This document shows positions 10,701 to 19,703 of a DNA stretch of 64,000 bases, piece after piece. This DNA is from Astropecten irregularis (taxonomy: Eukaryota; Echinodermata; Asteroidea; Paxillosida; Astropectinidae), in contig OZ020248.1 of the NCBI GenBank assembly GCA_963971285.1, forward strand, positions 23,209,873-23,273,872. Direction: 5' to 3'. A model generated the notes under the pieces. That model was not told the origin of the DNA, made no database searches, and saw only the letters and a list, made by a program, of their open reading frames with translations. Position numbers and translations under genes: made by a program. The stretch's first letter is position 1. Each line of letters begins with the position of its first letter.

Positions 10701-13700
10701 TCAGTCGTCAATGTTCCTAAGGGATCATGTTGCAAGATTAACATCCTGGTGTCGAACAACGGATGCAGAGATCACACAATCAAGCGACGAACAGTGCTGG
10801 GACGGCTCCAACTGATACAGTCCATCGTCCCTGGTGATCTGAAGCCATCGGTCATGGGCGTGGAGTATAAAGTCACAGACGAAACCCAACCCACAACAAG
10901 TTCGACCCAGACTTGGGACCCCCAAATAGATCTCCTTCACCTCACTGAAGAACAGCAACAAAAAGCGAGACAGATGTTGCGGGAGGAATGTCAAGCCTTT
11001 GGAAGGGACAAGAATGACACAGGTTGTGCCCCAGGTTTGAAGATGAAGATACGCCTTTCCGATGAGCAGCCTGTACAACGTCTATCACGTTCCCTTGCGC
11101 CTCCTGCCATTGGAAGTTGACATGTTTTTAAGTGAAACTTTGGTGAGATCTTTGGTCAAACTGTTTTCTTATGAATTGTTGGACACGTAGTTAAGATTTT
11201 AGAAAGTCCTAGGAAGCGCTATTTTCATCTTGGATTTTCTCTTTGTTTTGATGACAATTTGGTTTGTTGATTTGAGTTTATGGAAGTTCATATAGTATGG
11301 CATTGTTCAGTTTAAGATTTTGTGTTAAAGTACTTTTCCTATCATCTGTATTTTGCCTAGGAAAAGTCAGGATATTGTGTAGGTTTGAGAATATGTTGTG
11401 TATGTATAGATCCACACAGTCCACCCTCGTGGTCTGGGACCCCTTGCTGAGACATGAGTCCAGAGTACCCCTAGCCTGTGTGGCACCAGAACATCTGTTA
11501 GAGTAATTAACTCGAAGCCCTGGGGCTAGGTCCAGTAGTGAGGATAGCCTGGTTTTTCCCACTGATTACACCTGGAGTAGACTATTGCCTTGGTTCATGT
11601 TATTAGAGGCAAGTGCCAGGCTAGGAAATATTGGAAAGTTCTGGACCTGGTCCATTTGTTTATGTTGGCCTCAGAGAGCCAAAGAAAGTGGATTTTGTCT
11701 TTAAGTTTTTCTTTATTTCGTTTATCTTATGTTTTACTTTGTTTTACTTTGTTGAGTATTAAGAGTGTTCTTTTGCCTTGTTAGTCATTATTTCTCAAGT
11801 TAAGGACTTACATTGAAATAATGGAGCATTGCTAAGTGGTTTTATTGAACCAGCTAGGTCTTTTGGATAGATTCAGGAGTTAGTGGTAGTTGTTTAGTAA
11901 TTCCTGTAATATCGTGTTTTTGTATTCATTCTTATCTGTGACTTGCTGTTAACAAGACCTACAATTTTGTGACTGCCAACTCAAAAGTTCTTTTGTGTCC
12001 TTTATTTCAGTTGGAAATTATTACACCACTGGCCTGACCCAATACAAAAGGTCAGCAGGTGTAACACATGTGTCATGCGGACATCCTACCGAACATGTCC
12101 TACCAGAAGGTTCTCTCACCAGAAGGTTCTCTCATAGAGAGAATTTGCCTGGCAGGATCGCTCGCAGGGAATCTAGCCACATGACCTTACAGTCGCATCT
12201 TGCGCTCACGCATCATGCAGGTAATAGGTCTCATCTGACTCTCCCTGAGTAACCTCTCGTTAGACACATGGTCCGACCAGCGGTACCCAAGGATCCTCCT
12301 CAGAGACCCAGTACCGAAGACATTTTGTCGTCTCCTCAGGCCCTAAGTCAAACGCAAACGCCTCGAACTGCGTGCTGGGACCGTTGCTATACAAAATTCT
12401 CTACAGTTTCATTTTAACTGTTCCCTACAACTCACAGTGCAGAGTGCATGCATCGTCACGTATGTAGTACCAGCGAAAACTCAATGCAGACTGCGAGTTT
12501 GTACATCGCAAGTTGTCTCTTTCACCAACTTGCTGTACATCGGATCGGTTCATGTAGGCAAGCATGTGATCAGGTTTTGACCAATGAAATTCCTCAATCT
12601 TATGCCATGGTATAACAAGCATATTTGTTGTTGTTTTCAGACGACGGCAACCTCATTGCAGACGTTACTTCAGTGGCTGATGGGAGCTCCGGCTGGTCTT
12701 AAGCTGAACAGCGGCCTGGCTCGTTTCCTGGGCCAGTTCTTCCTGTACCACGTCTACCTCTGGGTCGGTGAGTAGCAACGAAACAATCTTTGCCCTACTT
12801 CTCATTGCCGTGTGCAAATTTGGTTCTCAAACGACATGTTTTTCCTTTCACATTACTCTGGCTTCCTAAGGAAAATCCACTTATATATACAAACTGGATT
12901 GGTCGCGGGTACAGTGATTGGACGGCGAGCTGTGAAGTCACCAGCGGCCATGTTAGGATATTCAGCACAATACTCATTGCACTGCATGACTGCACAGCAT
13001 GCAGTGCAGCAATACACTGTATATGCCGGCCGCTACGTCTGCCAATGTATTGAATATCCCAATATGGCTTCTCTGGCAGAGTTGCGCGACATATCCAGTT
13101 TGTATTGCAATTCCAAATAATGCGCAACCAAGAGTTTGCAATGCGTTGGCCAATCACAATTCACGGAATTTGTCGACCCAATGCGCGTCTGGAAACTGGC
13201 AAGGGTCGACAGATTCCGCGGATTGTGATTGGCCAACGCGTTGCAAACTCTTGGTGGCGCACTATTTGAAATTTTGCGGCTTTGTCATTTTTTTTGTTTT
13301 TATTGTGCTGTTCGTATATTCTTCTTCTTCTTATTCAACAGGTTATCTTGCTATCATACAGTCGGTGCTGGGTCGGGTGATTTGGTGTATGTCTCTGACG
13401 GGGTGTGTGGGGGTATCTGTCATCCTGGCTGTAGCATCCGACATGGTCTCCATGCTTTCCTTCCATATATACTGCTTCTATGTTTATGCTGCAAGGTGAG
13501 ACAAAGGCATAAAGACATAAATTCAGAAATGAGGGTAAACGACTTGGCACTTATTACTAAAGACATGAGATAGATGACCCTACAATACCTTGCAGACTCC
13601 CTGCTTCACAAGGTAACCCTCCTAGTGGCAGGGCAGTTATTGAGCAAGCAGTCTGACCCTACAATACCTTGCAGACTCCCTGCTTCACAAGGTAACCCTC

Positions 13701-16700
13701 CTAGTGGCAGGGCAGTTATCGAGCAAGCAGTCTGACCCTACAATACCTTACAGACTCCCTGCTGCATGAGGTAACCCTCCTAGTGGTAGGGCAGTTATTG
13801 AGCAAGCAGTCTGACCCTACAATACCTTACAGACTCCCTGATGCATGAGGTAACCCTCCTAGTGGCAGGGCAGTTATTGAGCAAGCCGGTCTGACCCTAC
13901 AATACCTTACAGACTCCCTGATGCATGAGGTAACCCTCCTAGTGGCAGGGCAGTTATTGAGCAAGCAGTCTGACCCTACAATACCTTACAGACTCCCTGC
14001 TGCATGAGGTAACCCTCCTAGTGGTAGGGCAGTTATTGAGCAAGCAGTCTGACCCTACAATACCTTACAGACTCCCTGTTGGATGAGGTAACCCTCCTAG
14101 TGGTAGGGCAGTTATTGAGCAAGCAGTCTGACCCTACAATACCTTACAGACTCCCTGATGCATGAGGTAACCCTCCTAGTGGTAGGGCAGTTATTGAGCA
14201 AGCAGTCTGACCCTACAATACCTTACAGACTCCCTGCTGCATGAGGTAACCCTCCTAGTGGTAGGGCAGTTATTGAGCAAGCAGTCTGACCCTACAATAC
14301 CTTACAGACTCCCTGATGCATTAGCTAGCCCTCCTAGTGGCAGGGCAGTTATTGAGCAAGCAGTCTGACCCTTCAATACCTTACAGACTCCCTGTTGGAT
14401 GAGGTAACCCTCCCGTGGCAGCAAGCTTTGCTTTCCAAGTTCGCCTATGATGAATCAGGCTTAACTGACACTCGGTATTAACTTAAAATGTGTATCTTAC
14501 TTACTTTGGTTTTCCAGAATCTACAATCTCCAGTTGATGGGGCTCTTGGCGCTGGCCCGGCTCTTCCGCGGCAAGAAGTGGAACGTGCTGCGCAAACGGG
14601 TGGACACCTGCCACTACGACGTGGACCAGCTCTTTATCGGTACCCTGCTCTTTACCATTCTGCTGTTCCTGCTGCCCACCACGCTGTTGTTTTACGCTGT
14701 CTTCACGCTGGTGAGTAACTGGGGGAGGGGGGGGATGGATACTCATGCCGCAAGACCGAGTCATTTTACCACGTCTGCGCTTCCCATGAGTTGGTTTCCA
14801 TATGTACAGCAGTTGTGGTGTGCTCTCATTGCCCATGCGTTGCACATGACCAAACCACTTTAGCCTACGTTATCATAAAGATATTTGTTAGTTGCAAACC
14901 TGAGAAATGGTACACAGGGGATCACTCAAGAGGATGCTGCTTGTTCTAACTGAGATTCACCCACGATCATCCCTTGGTCTCTTGTTAGCTCCGACTGGCC
15001 ATCATAATACTGCAGCTGGTCCTCTCAAAGGCCGTCGATCTGCTGCAGAGGCTGCCTGTGTACTCGCTGCTGCTCTGCCTGATTGAGACGGATGTACCCG
15101 TGAGCGGCGTGAGATTGGCACTCCTGCAGCAGCCCGGGAATGGTCACTCCAACACACTGGTCATGCAGGTACGTTGAACCCTAGCAGGCAGTCTGACCCT
15201 ACAATACCTTTCAGACTCCCTGATGCATGAGGTAACCCTCCTAGTGGCAGGGCAGTTATTGTGCAAGCTGTCTGACCCCACAATACCTTACAGACTCCCT
15301 GCTGGATGAAGTAACCCTCCTAGTGGCAGGGCAGTTATTGAGCAAGCAGTCTGACCCTACAATACCTTACAGACTCCCTGTGTAATAGTTGTGGGTCTTA
15401 TACAAATAACTGAGACAATAGAGACAGGTTTAAGTCTACTCAATCAATTGTCATGTTCTAGATCTTCAATATGTATGTGGTAACCCTCCTAGTGGCAGGG
15501 CAGTTATTGAGCAAGCGGTCTGACCCTACAATACCTTACAGACTCCCTGCTGCATGAGGTAACCCCCTTAGTGGCAGGGCAGTTATTGAGCAAGCAGTCT
15601 GACCCTACAATACCTTACAGACTCCCTGCTGCATGAGGTAACCCTCCTAGTGGTAGGGCAGTTATTGAGCAAGCATTCTGACCCTACAATACCTTACAGA
15701 CTCCCTGATGCATTAGCTAGCCCTCCTAGTGGCAGGGCAGTTATTGAGCAAGCAGTCTGACCCTTCAATACCTTACAGACTCCCTGATGCATTAGCTAGC
15801 CCTCCTAGTGGTAGGGCAGTTATTGAGCAAGCATTCTGACCCTACAATACCTTACAGACTCCCTGATGCATTAGCTAGCCCTCCTAGTGGCAGGGCAGTT
15901 ATTGAGCAAGCCGTCTGACCCTACAATACCTTACAGACTCCCTGCTGCATGAGGTAACCCCCTTAGTGGCAGGGCAGTTATTGAGCAAGCAGTCTGACCC
16001 TACAATACCTTACAGACTCCCTGCTGCATGAGGTAACCCTCCTAGTGGTAGGGCAGTTATTGAGCAAGCATTCTGACCCTACAATACCTTACAGACTCCC
16101 TGATGCATTAGCTAGCCCTCCTAGTGGCAGGGCAGTTATTGAGCAAGCAGTCTGACCCTTCAATACCTTACAGACTCCCTGTTGGATGAGGTAACCCTCC
16201 TAGTGGCAGGGTAGTTATTGAGCAAGCAGTTTGACCCTACAATACCTTACAGACTCCCTGCTGCATGAGGTAACCCTCCTAGTGGCAGGGCAGTTATTGA
16301 GCAAGCAGTCTGGCCCTACAATAACTACTAGGAGGGTTACCTCATGCAGGAGGGAGTATGTAAGGTATTGTAGAGTCAGACTGCTTGCTCAATAACTGCC
16401 CTGCCACTAGGAGGGTTACCTTATGCAGCAGGGAGTCTGTAAGGTATTGTAGGGTCAGACTGCTTGCTCAATAACTGCCCTGCCACTAGGAGGGTTACCT
16501 TATGCAGAAGGGAGTCTGTAAGCAGGGCAGGTATTGAGCAGTCTGACCCTTAAGTACCTTACAAATATTGAAATATTGCTACCTTTCAGCCAACATTATG
16601 CGCCATGAGTTTCTTAAAATCATCTTGTTTTAAAATTCTTCTGCTTTGTTCTCTACAGGTGCAAGGCATGGGAGTATTTGACATCCTACAAGTGGCGTAT

Positions 16701-16820
16701 GAGAGGCCCCGTAATCTACAGCAATCATCAGGTGCAAGTAGTAATGCAGCGTTCTCGCTAGGAGTTAGCTTAATCACCGGACAACTCATTTATCCGTGGG
16801 AATTAGCCAAAACATCTTGA
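3606..16820 (+). CDS. PIGQ: PIGQ (GPI1), GPI-GlcNAc transferase subunit Q, complete, 9 coding exons
   Basis: Subunit of the GPI-N-acetylglucosaminyltransferase, which transfers GlcNAc to phosphatidylinositol on the cytosolic face of the ER, the first step of GPI-anchor synthesis. Coding exons: 3606-3764, 4234-4799, 5846-6013, 6659-6779, 12641-12767, 13342-13495, 14518-14710, 14989-15168, 16659-16820. They sum to 1830 nt, 609 residues plus TGA, and all junction phases agree. Known PIGQ proteins are roughly 580-760 residues. Diagnostic segments are the N-terminal [24 protein letters not shown] in exon 5, [12 protein letters not shown] in exon 6, [15 protein letters not shown] and [20 protein letters not shown] in exon 7, and the C-terminal GQLIYPW. 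The first ATG is taken because it directly precedes the conserved N-terminus. The exon 3 donor (GTCTGA) is weak. TBCD follows 3.46 kb downstream on the same strand. Confidence 0.96.
4829..5490. mobile_element. MITE in PIGQ intron 2
   Basis: The inverted ends are AAGGCTGATTCATACTCGCTG at the left (first 20 bases clear) and CAGCGAGTGTAAACCAGCCTT at the right. CG-rich arms rich in GCGT/ACGC surround an AT-rich core. Confidence 0.75.
5846..6779 (+). CDS. PIGQ: PIGQ exons 3-4: linker and membrane segment
   Basis: Exon 3 (5846-6013) gives residues 242-297, a basic polar linker. It ends at GAACAG/GTCTGA, a poor donor that is nevertheless required by phase and continuity. Exon 4 (6659-6779) begins after CTTTCAAG, contains the hydrophobic [14 protein letters not shown] segment (residues about 304-317), and ends in phase 0 at GCCAAC/GTAAGC. 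The next intron is 5.86 kb long and carries the LTR retrotransposon. The [13 protein letters not shown] block corresponds to the conserved start of the Gpi1 membrane domain. Confidence 0.9.
6903..7088. mobile_element. compact hairpin MITE in PIGQ intron 4
   Basis: The arms are about 60 bp each: ATGGACCTTTCCCATGAAAT on the left against ATTTCATGGGAAAGGTCCAT on the right. They continue through ATTAGATACGCGCA and TTGGCAAG, with a loop of about 55 bp. Confidence 0.85.
7435..7519 (+). repeat. 85-bp copy of the LTR 3' region upstream of the aligned 5' LTR
   Basis: This stretch is identical by eye to 8422-8506 and 11926-12010, which lie inside the LTRs. It ends TTTATTTCAG and is followed here by GTATGT. 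It may be part of a longer true 5' LTR beginning near 7364. Confidence 0.85.
7607..8562 (+). repeat. 5' LTR of the retrotransposon
   Basis: This copy starts TGGAAGTTGAC and ends GGTGTAACA. It is followed two bases later by the primer-binding-like site. Its last part includes an 85-bp segment (8422-8506) that also occurs at 7435-7519, upstream of the aligned LTR start. Confidence 0.9.
8565..8585 (+). other. putative primer binding site
   Basis: The sequence begins TGGCGATCCTGCCAGGAC directly after the 5' LTR. By memory of tRNA 3' ends it most resembles a tRNA-Arg complement (TGGCGA, then CAGGAC shared). The match is imperfect, so the primer identity is tentative. Confidence 0.5.
8644..9975 (+). 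CDS. retrotransposon Gag polyprotein (443 aa)
   Basis: The intact frame starts ATGGCGTCTGAG, 82 bp after the 5' LTR. Residues about 90-125 are a proline- and serine-rich linker, and residues about 130-315 are helix-rich and capsid-like. The C-terminus has a CCHC zinc knuckle, [14 protein letters not shown] (C-x2-C-x4-H-x4-C), preceded by additional cysteines. The end is basic and glycine-rich. A -1 frameshift signal overlaps the last 14 codons. The unbroken frame fits a recent insertion. Confidence 0.92.
   Translation: MASELEVIHQKVTAGLYSLSSKHLCEIADDLGVENITPESSRLRMVKLIHRHLNRDEVDDLPDGGLSMLKAVLEGIEKSLTSDAASSHLDDPTPSIDEEPAPSTPSSQIPPSQTSDQVPAMQTASQVTLRREFKIAGQIGEPGQGDKLSFSSLVHQIQSGLDKKYPEKEIVSAVIRSIVPGAKLRSYLEGKADLTLPTLRRILRAHFREKDATELFNQLSRLVQEQKESAQGFLIRALELRQRVLFASQEAESSFTYDASLVQGVFLHSVQTGLRDSGVKTEMRPHFNNKTISDEDLFEYLNTAATNEEESRLKLQGRKGSSQHEAHANVIQPETKAEPPKKGNSLMQEVQSTSADILTLKAQVAEIRDALLKGQSQANQARPTNQRPRGCKTCRDNCQGETCHHCFRCGSEEHYARGCRLNRRGPRSDGPGNGQGLPPRDRV
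9936..10002 (+). promoter_or_regulatory. putative -1 programmed frameshift signal between gag and protease
   Basis: The heptamer GGGAAAC at 9936-9942 is in the gag frame as G GGA AAC, the X-XXY-YYZ pattern. After an 8-nt spacer, 9951-9958 (GCTACCCC) can pair with 9968-9976 (GGG, bulged T, GTAGC). The hairpin loop GGGAC at 9962-9966 can pair with GTCCC at 9998-10002, an H-type pseudoknot. The -1 frame is open from here into the protease. Confidence 0.75.
10038..11120 (+). CDS. retrotransposon protease frame, truncated before reverse transcriptase
   Basis: The aspartic protease signature [12 protein letters not shown] is near residues 40-51, with a second-half IIGYNVIE block near residue 120. 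About 230 further residues follow, of the kind seen between protease and reverse transcriptase in Gypsy-like Pol proteins. The frame is open upstream of this ATG back through 9936, so it is probably expressed by -1 frameshifting from gag, not from its own ATG. The last three residues and the stop come from the downstream LTR, so the protein is truncated. Confidence 0.88.
   Translation: MATGQVCHLTPKQHKEVARLVGGKCLVECYLQGVHTEALWDTGAQVSIVPLSWMKRNLPGMRLHAVEELMEAGEKFQLTAANGTTIPFKGWVELRFQLRETEAQQGMTVPLLVSLDEIAQPIIGYNVIELLMKDKGSSPSMRSAFPGLRPNQFDALVGFIHHNNPDDFCEVKVGRKDILVPAGKAVIITGRAHPGPVTKEMTVMFEPDVQPCWSDDLQMDESVVNVPKGSCCKINILVSNNGCRDHTIKRRTVLGRLQLIQSIVPGDLKPSVMGVEYKVTDETQPTTSSTQTWDPQIDLLHLTEEQQQKARQMLREECQAFGRDKNDTGCAPGLKMKIRLSDEQPVQRLSRSLAPPAIGS
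11111..12066 (+). repeat. 3' LTR, probably truncated at its left edge
   Basis: Aligned base for base with the 5' copy, with C to G at about 11512. It is preceded by TTGCGCCTCCTGCCA, which is coding sequence and not a polypurine tract, so the deletion that removed the pol region ended at or inside this LTR. Confidence 0.88.
12641..15168 (+). CDS. PIGQ: PIGQ exons 5-8: conserved Gpi1 membrane core
   Basis: Exon 5 (12641-12767), exon 6 (13342-13495), exon 7 (14518-14710) and exon 8 (14989-15168) encode residues 339-556, the most conserved part of the family. Exon 5 carries [11 protein letters not shown] and FFLYHVYLW. Exon 6 carries a long hydrophobic helix ending [12 protein letters not shown]. 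Exon 7 carries the near-invariant [14 protein letters not shown] and the membrane segment around [14 protein letters not shown]. Exon 8 continues as an amphipathic leucine-rich stretch. Introns 6 and 8 contain arrays of one 79-bp minisatellite; intron 7 (278 bp) does not. Confidence 0.95.
12875..13268. mobile_element. foldback element just upstream of PIGQ exon 6
   Basis: The arms 13115-13179 and 13204-13268 pair nearly throughout (CCAAGAGTTTGCAA, TTGGCCAATCACAA, TTTGTCGACCC) around a short loop. The 12880-13110 part adds further partly inverted sequence. It ends about 75 bp before the exon 6 acceptor. Confidence 0.7.
13574..14415 (+). repeat. 79-bp minisatellite array in PIGQ intron 6
   Basis: About 10.6 copies of a 79-bp unit beginning CTGACCCTACAATACC and containing ACTCCCTG and CCTCCTAGTGG. 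The spacing between successive GACCCT motifs (13576, 13655, 13734) is exactly 79. Variation is concentrated at CTGCATGAG / CTTCACAAG / GATGCATGAG. The same unit recurs in intron 8. Confidence 0.97.
15175..16545 (+). repeat. 79-bp minisatellite array in PIGQ intron 8, with an inverted tail
   Basis: About 14 direct copies up to about 16320, then about 2.5 copies in the opposite orientation to about 16520 (CCACTAGGAGGGTTACC on the + strand). One unit is interrupted at 15381-15478 by about 95 bp of unrelated AT-rich sequence. The unit is the same as in intron 6. Exon 8 ends only 7 bp before the array's flank. Confidence 0.96.
16659..16820 (+). CDS. PIGQ: PIGQ terminal coding exon 9
   Basis: The exon starts after GTTCTCTACAG in phase 0 and encodes 53 residues ending [13 protein letters not shown], then TGA at 16818-16820. 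The LIYPW motif near the C-terminus is shared with vertebrate PIGQ, which supports this as the true end. It lies about 140 bp past the inverted tail of the 79-bp repeat array. Confidence 0.92.
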   Translation: MQGMGVFDILQVAYERPRNLQQSSGASSNAAFSLGVSLITGQLIYPWELAKTS

Positions 16821-16969
16821 AATCCTAGAAATTTTAATTTAGAGAAATTTTGTTCCAAAGCCTTTTTACTATAAGGCCGCATCCTCTTTGAGTGATCCCC
16901 CATGTACTGTTTCTCAGGTTGCAGTATTGCTAATGCTGCACATATCTTAAATGATCCTTGGGATATATA

Positions 16970-17832
16970 CAGTGTGTATAAAAAAAACGCAACAGGATTT
17001 AAATTCATATTTGTGAATTCAGCAAAGTGAGTAGTATCATGTTAAAGCCACATTTCTCCTCTTTCCAATGATACGTTTTTTTATTCATACACGGTCACGG
17101 ATGGCTGAGTAATCATTCTTTTTCTACAATGGGTCAGAATGGACTTGGGACCAAGTTTTCCACACGGCTTAGAGCATCAAACACATGAATGATTCTTTGT
17201 TGGAGAGTTGCAATATCAGGTGGAGGGGTATTAAACACTTTGCTCTTGAGATAACCCCCAAAGGAAAAAGTCACAAGTCAGATCCGGAGATCGCGATGGC
17301 CACTCCATATCATGATACAAGCAATCACTCGATGTCCAAAAACCTCAGCCAATCTGTTTCTTACTGCAACTAGTCGATGGGCTGGTGCATCATCCTTTGC
17401 CCTCCATAGGCATCTGAACACATCCCTTTGTTACATAGGAAAGTTTTCCATTAATTCAGGAATCCCAATCACATTTTCATTTAAAATCTGTAAGTATCCA
17501 TTTCCGTATCTGACTTGTAACTGTTTTCTTTGGCAAAGTGTTTATTACCCCTCCACCTGATTTTGCAACTCTCGGACAAAGAATCATTGATGACTTTTGT
17601 GTTTGATGCTCTGATTAAGCCGTGTGTAAAACTTGGTCCCAAGTCCATTCTGACCCATTGTAGAAAAAGAATGATTACTCAGCCATCCGTGACCGTGTAT
17701 GAATAAAAATCCATATCATTGGAAAGAGGAGAAATGTGGCTTTAACATGATACTACTCACTTTGCTGTACAGCTAACACAATCTTCACAAATTTGAATTT
17801 AAATCCTGTTGCGTTTTTTTTTATACACACTG
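16970..17832 (-). mobile_element. Tc1/mariner-like element with long inverted repeats
   Basis: The 863-bp element is flanked by TA on both sides and begins CAGTGTGTATAAA, ending with the reverse complement. The inverted repeats are about 280 bp long (16970-17245 and 17535-17832). The core holds a decayed transposase C-terminus on the - strand. It interrupts a tRNA-containing SINE-like repeat, whose halves resume at 17835. Confidence 0.85.
17245..17425 (-). pseudogene. Tc1/mariner transposase C-terminal remnant
   Basis: The - strand reads DDAPAHRLVAVRNRLAEVFG in one frame. After a frameshift it reads EWPSRSPDLTCDFFLWG, which includes the SPDLT...DFFLWG signature around the third catalytic Asp of this superfamily. 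The frame break and lack of the N-terminal half show it is dead. Confidence 0.8.
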
Positions 17833-18070
17833 TATAGCGGTACATGAGTGGTTTCATGGCTTCTGACTGCCAAACGAACAAAGATAATTGACTTTTAGGG
17901 ACACCACCAACATAGGGCTGGTAAGAGGGCCGGTACGGTATTCCAGGGATCGCTGGTTCAAATCCCGCTCTAGTCAATTTTTATGAATATCGTCATTCCT
18001 GGAGTTTGGTTCTTTTTATAGTTTGTACAGTAAATGTAACTAGAAAGGAAAATTTGATGAAAAGATGAAA

Positions 18071-18076
18071 AATAAA
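18071..18076 (+). terminator. candidate PIGQ polyadenylation signal
   Basis: An AATAAA hexamer lies 1.25 kb after the PIGQ stop and is the first such hexamer outside the mariner-like insertion. Another AATAAA at 17702-17707 sits inside that element's right inverted repeat. No transcript evidence is available, so the choice is weak. Confidence 0.2.
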
Positions 18077-18285
18077 TTGTGGAGCCCAAATCTATGCAGT
18101 GAAAGTTAATGTCCCTGGTATGTACCCTTTTATTTGTACTGTTGTATGTTTTTTGTTATACTTGTGGTGTATCTGTCAAGAATTGCATGATACATTGCTA
18201 AATTCCAAAAGTTTGTCAAATTTCTAAAAAAAAAAGCCAATTTTCTGACAATGCCTTATTTTTCAAATTACAATAGTTTCATTAA

Positions 18286-18652
18286 AGGTAGTATCATACT
18301 TTGGTAAGAGACCAAAACAGAAATGTTCACAGATTTACGTATAAGGGCCCCCCATTTAATTCTATGGTTCTCATTTCTTTTTCACCTTGAGGGAGGGTCG
18401 GTCGGTCGAAAAAAAAAAAAGTTTGGTAGAAAAAAAAATTTGGCTGAATACACAAAAACATAAAGAATATGATGAGAAATGTTCACTGTATTCACTGTAA
18501 ACTCGTTTGAATATTTCTTTTTTATTATTTCTGTGATAGAAGGTAAAAGAAAATACAACTTATCTTTGGTCAAATGACCTCTGGTAGGCGCATAAATTCT
18601 AAGTCCTCTGAATCTGTACTTCTTTGACAAAAACCAAAGTATGATACTACCT
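18286..18652. mobile_element. TTAA-flanked MITE (AGGTAGTATCATAC family)
   Basis: The termini AGGTAGTATCATACTTTGG and its inverse are flanked by TTAA at 18282-18285 and 18653-18656. A TTAA target duplication is typical of piggyBac-like transposition. The interior is AT-rich and non-coding. Confidence 0.85.
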
Positions 18653-19195
18653 TTAACCCTTACCCTCCTGTATACCACAGTATACCACACATGGTATGTC
18701 CTGTGGTAAGTCTGGTATCCTGAATACCACAATACACTAATAATGTTTTTTGTTTGTCCAATATTATTTAAAAAAATTCTTTAAACTTCAAACCAATTAG
18801 TTTACCACTATTTGTGATATTAAGAACTGCTTTGTTGTGTTATCAATGTTAATTACTCAGTCAAATTCTATTTCAACTTTTGTTTTACAAAAGGTTCGAG
18901 AAACATTTAACATTTAAGACAGTGCCGTCACTAACAAAAAAGTGTACCATGCTACTGTTGTACCGATTTCACACACAAAAACTTTTTTCTAAAGGTAATC
19001 ATGGTAAAATGCAGATTCATGGGCAAATATATCAAGAAAGATACAGTAACAATCATCTGTGAAATTCCCAGACCCATACGGTGCCCACTTTTTGAGAAAA
19101 CAGTGAAAAACACCCACAGTATTTAAAAAATCTTTTTATGTGTTATTTTTGATGATCTTTTCGAAGATACAAAATTGTTTTTGGTCATTGATTTT

Positions 19196-19693
19196 CAGTG
19201 TTGGAGTCGAGTCCACAACCCCCGAGGCCAAGGCCAAGGCCGAGTCATGGGTCTCCGAGGCCAAGGCCAAGGCCGAGTCATGAGCATTCGAGACCGAGGC
19301 CGAGGCCAAGGCCACACTGTCCGAGGCCAAGGCCGGTTGTTTAGTGCACACACAATATATGTAGGATTTTTTTTACTTGGAATCATCAGAATTTCATATA
19401 AACTTATAACCCCAAAACTTTGTTTGTGTTACATACAGTCTAGTGCGACGATCCGTGTTTGAATTGTTGGAGAATCCAGACTCAAAATGCGCACTCACAA
19501 TGCGCATCGCACATAGCAGCGCGGTGTGTATGATTCGTGCAGATCAATGGGTATCACATACATATATAGGGTGAATATTTAACTGCAAAAACCTAAATAT
19601 AAGTGTTGGGAAATTTGAGTCCAATCTGGCGGCCTTGAACCGGCCTCGGCCCATTTTCCGAGGCCAAGGCCGGCCTCGAGACCTCCAACACTG
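19196..19693. mobile_element. hAT-like non-autonomous element with GAGGCCAAGGCC subterminal arrays
   Basis: Perfect 8-bp target duplication TTGATTTT (19188-19195 and 19694-19701) and inverted ends CAGTGTTGGAG / CTCCAACACTG. About 120 bp at the left and about 60 bp at the right consist of GGCCAAGGCC- and GAGGCC-type repeats around a plain AT-rich core. An 8-bp duplication with a CAG-starting terminus points to hAT transposase. Confidence 0.88.
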
Positions 19694-19703
19694 TTGATTT
19701 TAA

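Larger units (their letters stand above)
7607..12066 (+). mobile_element. LTR retrotransposon, Gypsy-like, internally deleted, in PIGQ intron 4
   Basis: Two near-identical 956-bp LTRs (7607-8562 and 11111-12066) flank a primer-binding-like site, a gag frame with a CCHC knuckle and a retropepsin frame. The protein frame runs straight into the second LTR just where reverse transcriptase should begin. Reverse transcriptase, RNase H, integrase and the polypurine tract are therefore absent. I saw one base difference between the LTRs (near 8008 versus 11512), which implies a recent event. It lies in sense orientation to PIGQ. The 5' edge may extend further left (see findings). Confidence 0.93.

Noticed and set aside
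11121-12066. Search for reverse transcriptase or integrase after the protease frame
   Set aside because: The frame stops three residues into the LTR sequence and nothing else lies between, so these domains are absent and not merely decayed.
13574-16545. CRISPR-like array
   Set aside because: Units are contiguous 79-bp repeats with no unique spacers, in introns of a eukaryotic gene.
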